A DNA stretch of 64,000 nt, taken from contig NZ_LT840184.1 in the NCBI RefSeq assembly GCF_900177425.1, positions 6,302,261 through 6,366,260 on the forward strand, given 5' to 3'. The notes below the pieces were generated by a model, which saw only the letters and a program-made list of their open reading frames with translations, had not been told where the DNA came from and made no database searches. Below are positions 35,552 to 45,542 of the stretch, in pieces. Origin of the DNA: Paenibacillus uliginis N3/975. GTDB lineage: Bacteria > Bacillota > Bacilli > Paenibacillales > Paenibacillaceae. Both the position numbers and the translations under genes were made by a program. Each line of letters begins with the position of its first letter. Within the stretch, counting starts at the first letter, position 1.

Positions 35552-35779
35552 AGGAAAAAGAAGGACCCTTTCGGGTCCTTCCACTGGTTAGGCGGTGCCT
35601 GTGATATGGAATCTATAGCTTACACATTCGCAATACCTTGGTCCATCAGCCTTTACTTGTCCAGTACGGTCAAGCGCTTTGCTTATTCCCTCCGCATGCT
35701 ACCCGTGCAGAGTAAGACCCTATGCGTAATTCAGATGCGTTGTCCAACGGAACCACACCTCTCTCATTGCACCGCCTAA
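35552..35779 (-). ncRNA. Structured small RNA with terminator, possibly 6S RNA
   Basis: The minus strand begins TTAGGCGGTGC and 192 bases later has GCACCGCCTAA, a perfect 11-bp closing stem. Inside it, CCGTTGG/CCAAGG, CATC/GATG, GGTC/GACC, CTTA/TAAG and CTCTGCA/TGCGGAG nest in order to form an irregular rod with a large internal loop. A strong terminator (GAAGGACCC-gaaa-GGGTCCTTC, T5) follows at 35552-35580. There is no open frame. The length and the rod with open middle fit 6S RNA; no sequence motif proves it. SRP RNA and T-box motifs are absent. Confidence 0.55.
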
Positions 35780-35909
35780 TGATATTGTGTGTAATTATCG
35801 GAATGTTATACATGATGAGAAAAAATATTTTCCCGCACAGCGTGGGATACCCCGGTATTATGGAAAAATACACTCTGTAGCGCAGCTGGTCATAAAATCG
35901 CTGTACAAG

Positions 35910-36107
35910 TTACTTAGGCTGAATCCGTCTTTTGTTCATCCATACACGGTCATCATTCCGATTGTCGGGAAACTTGTCTCCCTTTTTAAGTTTAACCTGT
36001 TGTGGATCCTCAATACCCATAATATGGTCTTTTACACCGACTTCGATATATACACCGTTGTTGGGAGCTGTCTCTCCGCTGTGGAACTCACTGCGTTCGC
36101 CCATCAT
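35910..36107 (-). CDS. YjzC-like small protein
   Basis: A 65-residue protein of the YjzC family: APNNGVYIEVG, then VKLKKGDKFPDNRNDDRVW. In Bacillus subtilis yjzC is a small, spore-linked gene of unknown function. GAAGGAGG precedes two consecutive ATG codons; the second (36104) has the better spacing. It lies alone on the minus strand, opposite to rpsF. Confidence 0.85.
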   Translation of the reverse strand: MMGERSEFHSGETAPNNGVYIEVGVKDHIMGIEDPQQVKLKKGDKFPDNRNDDRVWMNKRRIQPK

Positions 36108-36257
36108 GATTCCTCCTTCAATTATAATGACATGCTTTCTTAGGGTGTACCGAGGAGCCGGGAAACATGGCAGGGAAAGAGCGGAAGGGCATATGAGGTT
36201 GATGAATAACAGACCTATTGGGCATCGATCCCTTTACGTTCAACAAGGAAAAGAAAC

Positions 36258-36286
36258 TTGCATCCGATCATCCGTTCTGATATATT
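36258..36286 (+). promoter_or_regulatory. rpsF operon promoter
   Basis: -35 TTGCAT (36258-36263), a 17-base spacer and -10 TATATT (36281-36286). Confidence 0.7.
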
Positions 36287-36317
36287 ATTATGGTGCGAGT
36301 TTACGCTCGTTCCTTGC

Positions 36318-36346
36318 TCCCAACATGATTGGGGGCCGAAGTCCAT
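36318..36346 (+). promoter_or_regulatory. Candidate S6:S18 autoregulatory hairpin in the rpsF leader
   Basis: CTCCCAA pairs with TTGGGGG around catga, next to CCGAAG, shortly before the rpsF ribosome site. The known S6 leader carries an exposed CCG beside a hairpin that mimics the S18 site on 16S rRNA. The match is by layout, so it is tentative. Confidence 0.35.
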
Positions 36347-36361
36347 AAGGAGGTGAAAGAT

Positions 36362-36646
36362 ATGCGCAAATATGAAGTGATGTACATTATTCGTCCTGAC
36401 ATTGAGCAAGAAGCTGTTCAAGCGGCAGTCGATAAATTCCAAGGCATCATCTCCAACGGCGGAGAAATTACAAAGCACGACGTAATGGGTAAACGCCGTC
36501 TTGCGTATGAGATCAAGAAATTCCGTGATGGCGTGTTCGTTCTGGTGAACTTCAATGCAACACCTGAAGTTATTACTGAACTTGAGCGTATCATGAAGAT
36601 TTCTGACGAAGTAATTCGTTATCTCATTACGAACGACGTAGCCTAA
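36362..36646 (+). CDS. rpsF: Ribosomal protein bS6
   Basis: A small-subunit protein of 94 residues, starting MRKYEVMYIIRPD. The family signature is visible in KRRLAYEIKKFRDGVFVLVNF. A frame opens upstream at 36329, but AAGGAGGTG directly precedes the ATG at 36362. It pairs with bS18 in the ribosome and is encoded in the same operon as ssb and rpsR. Confidence 0.97.
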   Translation: MRKYEVMYIIRPDIEQEAVQAAVDKFQGIISNGGEITKHDVMGKRRLAYEIKKFRDGVFVLVNFNATPEVITELERIMKISDEVIRYLITNDVA

Positions 36647-36692
36647 GACCGAGGGATTTTTGTAATGAATTCGTTCTAAGGAGGGGATTGGA

Positions 36693-37178
36693 TTGTTGAA
36701 CCGTGTCATTTTGATCGGCCGGCTAACCCGGGATCCGGAGCTGCGCTATACGCCAGCAGGAGTAGCGGTCACACAGTTTACGCTTGCTGTAGATCGTCCA
36801 TTTACTGGACAAGGCGGGGAACGAGAGGCGGATTTTATTCCGGTCGTTACCTGGAGACAGCTTGCTGAAACGTGTGCCAACTATCTGCGCAAAGGCCGTC
36901 TGACGGCTGTGGAAGGGCGCATTCAAGTGCGGAATTACGAGAATAACGAAGGTAAACGTGTATACGTCACCGAAGTGATTGCCGATAATGTCCGTTTCTT
37001 GGAATCGAACCGAGATAGCAGCGGAGGCGGCGGAAATCGTGAGGAATCGTCGTTTGGCGGAGGAAGCAGCAACAGCGGCGGAAACCGTGGAAACAACAAC
37101 AACTCGCGCAACAATCAGGATCCTTTTTCCGATGAAGGAAAACCGATCGATATTTCGGATGATGATTTGCCATTTTAA
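36693..37178 (+). CDS. ssb: Single-stranded DNA-binding protein
   Basis: The OB-fold domain occupies about residues 1-105 (MLNRVILIGRLTRDPELRYTPAG ... VRNYENNEGKRVYVTEV). A glycine-, asparagine- and serine-rich linker follows, and the acidic tip DISDDDLPF recruits partner enzymes. The length of 161 residues is close to Bacillus SsbA. The start is TTG at 36693, six bases after AAGGAGGGG. It lies between rpsF and rpsR. Confidence 0.97.
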   Translation: MLNRVILIGRLTRDPELRYTPAGVAVTQFTLAVDRPFTGQGGEREADFIPVVTWRQLAETCANYLRKGRLTAVEGRIQVRNYENNEGKRVYVTEVIADNVRFLESNRDSSGGGGNREESSFGGGSSNSGGNRGNNNNSRNNQDPFSDEGKPIDISDDDLPF

Positions 37179-37199
37179 TAAAGGAAGGACTGACAAAGC

Positions 37200-37472
37200 A
37201 TGGCTTTTAAGCAAAGAGAAGGCGGAGACAACGACAAAAGACCGGCACGCCGTGGCGGCCGCAATAAGCGTCGTAAAGTTTGTTTCTTCACTGTGAATAA
37301 AATTACTCACATTGACTATAAAGATACTGATTTGCTCAAGAAGTTCATCAGCGAGCGCGGCAAAATTTTGCCACGTCGTGTGACTGGAACTAGTGCAAAA
37401 TATCAGCGTGCCTTGACGATTGCGATCAAACGCTCCCGTCAAATCGCATTGCTTCCATACACTACGGAGTAG
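37200..37472 (+). CDS. rpsR: Ribosomal protein bS18
   Basis: A 90-residue small-subunit protein with the signature RRKVCFFTVNKITHIDYKD and the conserved RRVTGTSAKYQRALTIAIKR. The single cysteine means it is not the four-cysteine zinc form. It is the last gene of the rpsF-ssb-rpsR operon and is followed by a strong terminator. Confidence 0.97.
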   Translation: MAFKQREGGDNDKRPARRGGRNKRRKVCFFTVNKITHIDYKDTDLLKKFISERGKILPRRVTGTSAKYQRALTIAIKRSRQIALLPYTTE

Positions 37473-37489
37473 TTCTTCGTTAAGTGAGA

Positions 37490-37527
37490 AAAGCAGCTCA
37501 GCCTATATGGCTAGGCTGCTTTTTTTG
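37490..37527 (+). terminator. rpsR terminator
   Basis: The stem AGCAG...AGCC/GGCT...CTGCT is followed by seven T. The 483 bases from here to 38010 are AT-rich and hold no gene or RNA that I can support; there is only a loose inverted repeat CTACTCA/TGAGTAG near 37572-37618. Confidence 0.85.
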
Positions 37528-38010
37528 TGTTGATCATGTATATGAATAGATGGCAGGGAGGGATTATTTGTCTACTCAGTACGGACAAATGTTCATAAAA
37601 TGTAATGTTGTTGAGTAGTTCAAGAATTTATTCAAGAGAAATAATAAATGTACAAATGTCTCTTCTGAATGGACAGTGATTTTATGTGAAAAATATAACT
37701 TGAATTTTAAATACTTAAAGTGACAATAGACAGCTTGTAAAAGTCATCTGTTTATCTTCTGAAACCAGCTATTATGAATATTTCTCTCTATTAAAAAGAA
37801 AAGCCTTGATGAATAGGTGATGATGTAAGCTTGTCTTTTCCCATAAGACGTTAATCATGTGGAGATCCATGAAGTGAGGATAGTTGAAGAAAAGCGCGCT
37901 ACTGTAATTGTTGAAGGATCAAAAACAAATGTCTCCTCCTAGGAAACAACATTCTCTCATGCATAATATACCTCTTTTATCCAAACGATAAGGAAAAGGA
38001 GGGATTTCTA

Positions 38011-38685
38011 ATGTGCAGACGATTTTCAATGTCCGCTGGTATAGATGAGATAGGCAAACATTTTGAAATTAACAGGGTGATGTATTTTTATAAGAATCGT
38101 TACAATATCAGTCCGACTCAAAGTGTACCGGTGATTCTTCATGACCAAGGTGAACGGGTGCTTGATGAGTACCGATGGGGATTGGTTCCATATTGGGGCA
38201 AGGATGCGGTGAATGCAGACCTGAGTGCGGTGGATCAAAATCCGACATACCGAAAGGCAGTTGATTTACGGCGTTGCGTTATTCCGTGTAATGGCTTTTA
38301 CTACTGGCGGACTGTGGGGAAAAAGAGTTACGCCGTAAGGGTAGTAATGCCGAACAATGAACTGTTTGGAGTTGCAGGTCTGTATGAAACTTGGCGGAAT
38401 GCTAAAGGAGAAAAAATGAGAACCTGTACCATGCTGATGACAGGGGCTAATGTGTTCATTCGTGAATTTGAGGAGCGCATGCCGGCGATATTGTCTACAG
38501 AGAGCATGGAAACTTGGTTAAATCCTGAATGCAAAGGATTTAACAATCTGCAACCGCTGCTAAGATCGTATGATGGGTCCATGCGGATTTACCCGGTAAC
38601 ACCATTGGTGGCTAATGACAATCATGATCATCACCAGTGTATAGAAGAGATGGATCTCAAGCTGGCTTGGGTTAAAAATTTGTAA
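38011..38685 (+). CDS. Divergent SRAP (YedK/HMCES-like) protein
   Basis: SRAP-domain protein of 224 residues. Classical members cross-link to abasic sites in single-stranded DNA through Cys2. Cys2 is present (MCRRF), as are the core fold stretches YRWGLVPYWG, RRCVIPCNGFYYW, GVAGLYETW and RMPAIL. Two positions differ from the active family. The glutamate in GFYEW is Tyr98, and the histidine before RMP is Glu154. The usual NARxET stretch is NADLSAVDQN. It may still bind DNA but work differently. It is a lone gene behind AAGGAGGG. Confidence 0.85.
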   Translation: MCRRFSMSAGIDEIGKHFEINRVMYFYKNRYNISPTQSVPVILHDQGERVLDEYRWGLVPYWGKDAVNADLSAVDQNPTYRKAVDLRRCVIPCNGFYYWRTVGKKSYAVRVVMPNNELFGVAGLYETWRNAKGEKMRTCTMLMTGANVFIREFEERMPAILSTESMETWLNPECKGFNNLQPLLRSYDGSMRIYPVTPLVANDNHDHHQCIEEMDLKLAWVKNL

Positions 38686-38737
38686 AGGCATAAAATGTTA
38701 AATTTCAATTGATTGTTAAGTAAAATAAAAAAAGTGC

Positions 38738-38769
38738 CAAACAACCCGGTGAATCGGGTTGTTTTTTTG
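38738..38769 (+). terminator. Terminator of the SRAP gene
   Basis: The stem AACAACCCG/CGGGTTGTT encloses gtgaat and is followed by T7. Confidence 0.85.
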
Positions 38770-39014
38770 TTATAGAGTTAAATCTAACCGTTTACTAAAT
38801 GTTACATGAAAAACTTCTTAGACGAACCAACACGAATATTTGGGTTAGTCTTTATTCCCTCAATATGACCTATAATTATCATTTTAACACAGGAAAGCAT
38901 GCATGCGTCAAAATAACTGCATTTCATGTTAAATAACTTAACATGAAAATCTTTATAAAAATTTATTTAATGAAAATTTGTGAAAAAATTATGAACAATA
39001 CATTAAAATTTCCA

Positions 39015-39029
39015 TATTTTCTGAAAAAA
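39015..39029. promoter_or_regulatory. Weak CodY-box-like site upstream of oppA
   Basis: TATTTTCTGAAAAAA matches the CodY box AATTTTCWGAAAATT at 12 of 15 positions. The surrounding 38770-39349 is extremely AT-rich, so chance matches are likely. opp operons are often CodY targets in Bacillota. Confidence 0.25.
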
Positions 39030-39119
39030 ACATAAGCAAGAAATTTGACTTTAACTACATTTTGTAAACTAAAATCAACGGTTAAAAACATTTTTTTTAG
39101 AAAAAATTCGAAAAAGTAA

Positions 39120-39148
39120 TTGACGTCACCTATTTTTACACGTATCAT
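39120..39148 (+). promoter_or_regulatory. oppA operon promoter
   Basis: -35 TTGACG (39120-39125), a 17-base spacer and -10 TATCAT (39143-39148). It would leave a leader of about 195 bases. Confidence 0.6.
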
Positions 39149-39349
39149 AACATTAATTTTACAGAGATGAAGATATTCTTAGAGACTTTGGTACTAATTG
39201 ACCAATGGTATATTTTTTGGAAGATTATATACACCATTTACATCCATGCTACTGAACATCCTAGATTCACTAACCTGTAATTATTTAAGGATGATTTCTA
39301 AATTGTCCTAATAATTTATAAGTAACATTATTTTAGAAGGAGGATTAGC

Positions 39350-41116
39350 ATGAAAAAAAGAATGTCGCTATTGCTGGTAATTATGTTATTTGCCATTTCT
39401 GTACTGGCAGCATGTTCCGGCGGCAAGGCCGAAGAGCCAAAACAAGGGGAAGAAGCAGGTCAAGAAACACCGAAAACTGAAGAGGGTAAAGACAAAGAAG
39501 AAGCACCCGCTGCAGAAGGTGAAGATCAAAGCCAGGGATATTTTGAAGCTGAAGATCCTTCAGCGAACCCTGCAACTGCAACAAGCCGTAAAGATACATT
39601 GATCATTGGTATGACATCACCTAAGGGTGTATTTAACCCATTCTACTGGCAGACAGCATATGACAGATATGTTGTAGACGCTGTATTCGATGCATGGCTC
39701 GTTCTTGCAGATGACGGTACATACGAAAACCGTCTGGCTGAGAAAATCGAAGTTTCCGAAGACAAGAAGAAGTACACATTTACACTGAAGCAAGGCGTTA
39801 AGTACACGGACGGAACTCCTGTTACTGTTAAAGACTATGCATTTGCACTGAAAGTTCTTCATGACAGCAGCTATGATGGCCAATCCGATATCCATACCGT
39901 GAATATTAAAGGCGGTAAAGAGTATTTCGAAGGTACAGCAGATGAAATCTCTGGCGTTAAGATTATTGATGATTACAACATCGAAATCGAAGTTACAGAA
40001 CCAAATGCAATGACGAAAGATAACCTGGGAACGATCTATTTCTTCCCTGAATCTTACTATGGTAAGGACTACAAGCAAGGCGACCTGGAGTATATGAAAG
40101 ATCTGCACGCGAAGCCAATTGGCAGCGGTCAGTATTCTGTAAAGAGTTTCAAACCAGGGCAAGAAGTAGTATTTGAAGCTAATCCGGATTACTTCCTGGG
40201 CGCACCGAAAGTTAAGAACCTTATATACAAGACTACAACAGATGAAACCAGATTGGCTATGTTTAAGTCTGGCGAAATCGATGTCGATATGGTTAGTGTA
40301 AACGCTGACTCTGTTGAGGAATTGAAATCCTATGGTTTCTTGGATGTAAACATCTTCCCAACTAATGGTTACGGATATATTGCATTGAACCACAAGGATC
40401 CTAAATTCCAAGATCAAAAAGTTCGTCAAGCTCTCGTGTATGGCTTGAACCGTGCCGAAATCGTAGAAATTATCTATGGTGAATATGGTAACGTCATTAA
40501 CATTCCGCAGTCCAGCTTGTCTTGGGCTTACACACAAGATGGTATTGAAACATACGATTTCGATACAGAGAAAGCGAAACAACTTTTGGATGAAGCTGGC
40601 TGGGTTCCAGGCGCAGACGGTATCCGTGAGAAAGACGGAGTAAAGCTTGCAATCAATTTCTCCGCTACAGCTGACAACCCGGTTGTAGAAGCTTTGATTC
40701 CAGTTATGACTCAGAACTACCAAGAACTTGGTATTAAACTGTCTTCCGAAACACTGGATTTCAACGCAATCATGGATAAGAAAGACAACGGCGATTTCGA
40801 TATGTTCTTCGCAGCTTGGGGCTTGACTCCAGATCCAGATTCCACTGTATATCTTACAGGCGGAGCACAGAACGATATCGGATTCTCCAACAAAGAGGTA
40901 GACAAGTATAACAAAGAAGGTCTGGCAGCTATGGAACTTGATGCACGTAAGGAAGCTTACAAGAAGATGTACCAAGAGATTAACAAAGATATTCCAGACA
41001 TCTTGGTATATCAAAGACGTGATATGTGGGGTATTAACTCCAGAGTTAAAAACCTGAATATTACACCGTACAAAAACGTTGCACTTGATCTGTACAAAGT
41101 TGAATTGGAACAATAA
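39350..41116 (+). CDS. oppA: Oligopeptide ABC transporter, substrate-binding lipoprotein
   Basis: Family 5 extracellular solute-binding protein (588 residues), tethered to the outer face of the membrane. The signal peptide ends in lipobox LAAC (Cys22). A Glu/Lys-rich linker of about 50 residues follows. The binding domain has LAEKIEVSEDKKKYTFTLKQ, GVKYTDGTPVTVKDYAFA and VRQALVYGLNRAEIVE. With OppBCDF it imports short peptides, which in spore formers also carry quorum signals; the peptide class cannot be read from sequence. The ATG follows AGAAGGAGGA. Confidence 0.93.
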   Translation: MKKRMSLLLVIMLFAISVLAACSGGKAEEPKQGEEAGQETPKTEEGKDKEEAPAAEGEDQSQGYFEAEDPSANPATATSRKDTLIIGMTSPKGVFNPFYWQTAYDRYVVDAVFDAWLVLADDGTYENRLAEKIEVSEDKKKYTFTLKQGVKYTDGTPVTVKDYAFALKVLHDSSYDGQSDIHTVNIKGGKEYFEGTADEISGVKIIDDYNIEIEVTEPNAMTKDNLGTIYFFPESYYGKDYKQGDLEYMKDLHAKPIGSGQYSVKSFKPGQEVVFEANPDYFLGAPKVKNLIYKTTTDETRLAMFKSGEIDVDMVSVNADSVEELKSYGFLDVNIFPTNGYGYIALNHKDPKFQDQKVRQALVYGLNRAEIVEIIYGEYGNVINIPQSSLSWAYTQDGIETYDFDTEKAKQLLDEAGWVPGADGIREKDGVKLAINFSATADNPVVEALIPVMTQNYQELGIKLSSETLDFNAIMDKKDNGDFDMFFAAWGLTPDPDSTVYLTGGAQNDIGFSNKEVDKYNKEGLAAMELDARKEAYKKMYQEINKDIPDILVYQRRDMWGINSRVKNLNITPYKNVALDLYKVELEQ

Positions 41117-41181
41117 CAGCAGGATAATATGCTCAGCTCGCAAGAGCTGGGCATATCCACTTATATGCCGGGAGGAATAAT

Positions 41182-42144
41182 ATGAAGCAGTACATTATTC
41201 GGAGGCTGCTGCAGATCATCCCGACCTTGATCGGGATATCTATTCTTGTATTTGCAATATCCGCTTTGGTACCAGGTGATTATATTACGGCACAGAACAA
41301 CCCGAACATGTCCGCAGAAAGAGCGGCTCAGCTTCGGGCCATTTACGGTTTAGACAAACCTCCAGTAGAGCGCTACTTTACTTGGGCCGGTAATATGTTG
41401 CAAGGTAACTTTGGAGATTCTCTACAGCACAAGCAGCCCGTTACAACAGTCATTGGCAATTATGTCTGGAACTCATTTATTATCGCCTTTTTCAGCTTGA
41501 TGCTAAGCTGGATTATTGCTATTTTTGCGGGTGTATTATCTGCGAAATTCCAATATTCCTTCTTGGATAAGATGATCACATTGATCGTATTTTTGTGTAT
41601 GTCGCTCCCATCTTTCTTTCTCGGACTACTTCTCATTAAGATTTTTGCCTTGGATCTCGGGTGGTTCCCTGTCGGCGGTATGACTACAGCTGGTTTGGGA
41701 GCTACAGGATGGGCATACTTTGTTGACGTTGCCAAGCATGGATTCTTGCCGATTGTCGTATTGACAATGCTGAGTACAGGCAGCTTGACTCGTTATTTCC
41801 GTACCAGCATGCTGGAAGTGATCCGTCAGGATTATATTCGTACAGCACGGGCCAAGGGATTGAAAGAGCGTACCGTCATATTTAAGCACGCGCTTCGTAA
41901 TGCGCTGCTTCCGGCCATTACTCTGATGGGATTTGAACTGCCTGCACTTTTCGGTGGTGCTATCATTTTGGAGAAAATCTTTATATGGCCAGGGGTTGGA
42001 CAGGTATATCTGGAATCGATCACTATGCGTGACTATCCGTTCATGCTCGGATTTACGTTGTTTACAGCTGCCCTGACACTCGTTGGTAACCTGATCTCTG
42101 ATGTGTTGTACGGAATGGCTGATCCAAGAATTCGCTTAAAGTAG
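41182..42144 (+). CDS. oppB: Oligopeptide ABC transporter permease OppB
   Basis: Inner-membrane permease of 320 residues with about six membrane helices. The N-terminal IIRRLLQIIPTLIGISILVF and the EAA loop (DYIRTARAKGLKERTVIFKHALRN) that contacts the ATPases are both seen. It partners OppC. It lies 65 bases after oppA. Confidence 0.95.
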   Translation: MKQYIIRRLLQIIPTLIGISILVFAISALVPGDYITAQNNPNMSAERAAQLRAIYGLDKPPVERYFTWAGNMLQGNFGDSLQHKQPVTTVIGNYVWNSFIIAFFSLMLSWIIAIFAGVLSAKFQYSFLDKMITLIVFLCMSLPSFFLGLLLIKIFALDLGWFPVGGMTTAGLGATGWAYFVDVAKHGFLPIVVLTMLSTGSLTRYFRTSMLEVIRQDYIRTARAKGLKERTVIFKHALRNALLPAITLMGFELPALFGGAIILEKIFIWPGVGQVYLESITMRDYPFMLGFTLFTAALTLVGNLISDVLYGMADPRIRLK

Positions 42145-42156
42145 GAGGAGATTCAT

Positions 42157-43080
42157 TTGTCCGTTGAGGCTGCACCAACAAAAACGAATCTACAAGTTCC
42201 TAAGAAGCAGCCGGATTCCCCATGGCGAATGGCGATTCGCCGGTTCGCACGAAACCGACTGGCTTTAATGGGACTTATTATTTTGGTATTTATGTTTTTA
42301 TTATGCTTTGTTGGACCGCTATTATCGCCTTATTCACTCTATGAATATAGCGTGAAAGATAAGAACCTGGCACCAAGTGCAGAGCACTGGCTCGGCACAG
42401 ATAAGCTGGGCCGTGATGTCTTGCTTCGGATGATGCTGGCAGGAAGAATTTCACTTACCGTTGGTCTGGTAGCTACTGGTATTTCCGTAGTTATCGGTTC
42501 TACACTGGGTGCACTTGCCGGTTTTTACCGCAAGGGCGTAGATACACTAATTATGCGTATCGCTGATGTTTTCTTGGCTATGCCGTCTCTCCCAATCCTC
42601 ATTATCATGGGTGCGGTATTGTCTGACCTTAAGGTTGAACCGGAAAACCGTATTTATTTCCTAATGCTTATGATCGGTGTACTAGGATGGAGCAGTCTTT
42701 CAAGACTTGTGCGCGGTCAAATATTAGCGCTTCGTGAGCAGGAATTTATGCAGGCAACGGAAGCATTAGGCCTTCGGGACCGACGCAAAATTTTCCGACA
42801 TCTGCTGCCGAATACAGTACCAATTATTATCGTATCCGCTACCTTGGGTGTGGCCGGAGCCATTATTTATGAGTCGGCTCTCAGCTACCTCGGGATTGGG
42901 GTTGTTCCACCAACTCCATCGTGGGGTAACATGATTTCGGCTGCTAACAATATGATTGACTTTAATAAGAGGCCGTGGCTGTGGATTCCACCAGGTATAT
43001 GTATTCTTATTACCGTTGTTGCGATCAACCTGATCGGCGACGGACTTCGCGACGCACTTGACCCTAAAATGAAGAAGTAG
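42157..43080 (+). CDS. oppC: Oligopeptide ABC transporter permease OppC
   Basis: Second permease, 307 residues, with an N-terminal OppC leader helix (RFARNRLALMGLIILVFMFL). It also has the HWLGTDKLGRDVLLRMMLAGRISL stretch typical of OppC/DppC, and the EAA loop with EQEFMQATEALGLRDRRKIFRHLLPN. The start is TTG at 42157, behind AGGAGGAG. It lies 12 bases after oppB. Confidence 0.95.
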   Translation: MSVEAAPTKTNLQVPKKQPDSPWRMAIRRFARNRLALMGLIILVFMFLLCFVGPLLSPYSLYEYSVKDKNLAPSAEHWLGTDKLGRDVLLRMMLAGRISLTVGLVATGISVVIGSTLGALAGFYRKGVDTLIMRIADVFLAMPSLPILIIMGAVLSDLKVEPENRIYFLMLMIGVLGWSSLSRLVRGQILALREQEFMQATEALGLRDRRKIFRHLLPNTVPIIIVSATLGVAGAIIYESALSYLGIGVVPPTPSWGNMISAANNMIDFNKRPWLWIPPGICILITVVAINLIGDGLRDALDPKMKK

Positions 43081-43091
43081 GAGATGCGATA

Positions 43092-44065
<974 letters not shown>

Positions 44066-44069
<4 letters not shown>

Positions 44070-45031
44070 GTCAAGCGTTAATTGAAGTTACTGATCTGAA
44101 GAAATATTTCCCCATTACGGGTGGTGTGTTCTCGCGGACGGTTGGAAACGTAAAAGCCGTTGACGGCGTAAGCTTTTCGATTAATCGCGGTGAGTCCTTT
44201 GGACTCGTTGGAGAATCAGGCTGTGGGAAAAGTACCATTGGTCGTACGATTCTTCGCCTGCTTGAGAAAACGGATGGACAAGTTGTTTTTAATGGCCAGG
44301 ACATCCATAAATTATCTAAAGAGAAGATGCGCGCAATGCGTCCTAAAATGCAAATTGTATTTCAGGATCCGTTCAGCTCACTCAACCCGAGAATTAAGGT
44401 GGGGGATGCGATCGGAGAGGCGCTTCTCGATCACGGGCTTGTCGATCGTAAAGATTTGAAGGCTCGCGTTATTGAAACGTTGGAGATTTGCGGATTGTCC
44501 GGTTATCACTATGACCGGTTCCCGCATGAATTTTCAGGTGGGCAGCGTCAGCGGATCGGTATCGCGCGGGCATTGATCCTGAATCCGGATTTCATCGTAG
44601 CCGATGAACCGGTATCCGCACTTGACGTATCCATTCAAGCGCAGATTATTAACCTGCTGAGTGATCTCCAAAGAGAGAAACAGCTCACTTATCTGTTCAT
44701 CTCTCATGATCTCAGTGTTGTAGAACACTTATGTAACCGTATCGGTGTTATGTACCTGGGGTCCATGGTAGAGATGGCAAGCAAGGAAGAATTGTTTCGG
44801 AATCCGCTTCACCCGTACACGAAAGCTCTTCTATCGGCAATTCCGGTTCCTGATCCGACATATAAGCGTGATCGAATCGTTTTGAAGGGCGATATTCCAA
44901 GCCCAGCAAATCCGCCTTCAGGTTGTAAATTCCATACCCGTTGTCCTCTTGCATCTGACTTGTGCAAACAACAGATACCGGAGTACCGTAATATGGGTGA
45001 CGATCACTATGTAGCTTGTCATTATGTATAA
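44066..45031 (+). CDS. oppF: Oligopeptide ABC transporter ATPase OppF
   Basis: Second ATPase, 321 residues from the ATG at 44066 that overlaps the oppD stop; a longer frame from 44033 lies inside oppD and is rejected. Walker A is GESGCGKSTIG, the signature is FSGGQRQRIGIARAL and Walker B is FIVADEPVSALD. The C-terminal extension carries cysteines (CKFHTRCPLASDLC). It ends the operon. Confidence 0.95.
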
Positions 45032-45058
45032 TACAACCCAAATAAATATCTATTATTA

Positions 45059-45099
45059 GAAAAAACGGCGATAGGGAAACCTATTCGCTGTTTTTTTAG
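45059..45099 (+). terminator. opp operon terminator
   Basis: The stem ACGGCGATAGG/CCTATTCGCTGT encloses gaaa, with an A run before and T7 after. The stretch 45100-45312 contains no feature I can support. Confidence 0.85.
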
Positions 45100-45312
45100 C
45101 CTTTAACCCCTGCCTAATTCCGAGAGGCTATATATGAAAGAGTAATTATTGTAGGGCAAGGCTCCGGATTTAAGGGGCCTAGCCGGTACCGCAACAATTC
45201 TGCGTTTTGCCTCACATAGCGCCTGAAAAGGATGCACAATCGCAACAAATTGGACTTTAGCCCGCTCTCAAAATAGGCATAGTAGGATGAAATTTCTTTT
45301 GTAACAAAGGTA

Positions 45313-45366
45313 TTGACATCATATAACTACAACTGTAGTATATAAGGCGTAGACTACAAATGTAGT
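45313..45366 (+). promoter_or_regulatory. First BlaI-type promoter-operator module
   Basis: -35 TTGACA (45313-45318), a 17-base spacer and -10 TAGTAT (45336-45341). Dyad ACTACAACTGTAGT (45326-45339) overlies the -10 and dyad ACTACAAATGTAGT (45353-45366) overlies the start. These match the BlaI/MecI operator type TACAnnTGTA. The following 176 bases (45367-45542) have no start-bearing gene; a frame at 45399-45509 has coding-like content but lacks a start codon. Confidence 0.8.
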
Positions 45367-45542
45367 GTTTATATTACTGGTAGGGTGGTGGTAAATACGA
45401 ACACAGTATCTCTATCACTTCGGATATCTCAAGGGAAAAGAAAATCGAAATTCTGAAAGCAGTGGTAAAAAATAATTTGTCGAGGGGTAGCGCGGATTTT
45501 TGCATGTAACAAAAACGAGAAAATTTTTCTCTATTAAATATG

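Noticed and set aside
35552..35779. SRP RNA, T-box or riboswitch for the RNA near yjzC
   Set aside because: The SRP domain IV motif and the T-box motif are absent, and no gene follows the terminator that a riboswitch could control.
39617..41143. A 508-codon ORF antisense to oppA
   Set aside because: oppA is a clear gene; the antisense frame is open because of oppA codon use and has no protein-like motifs.
45388..45462. A short GTG-started ORF after the first BlaI module
   Set aside because: About 20 codons, no convincing ribosome site, and it ends early; noted only as part of the empty module.
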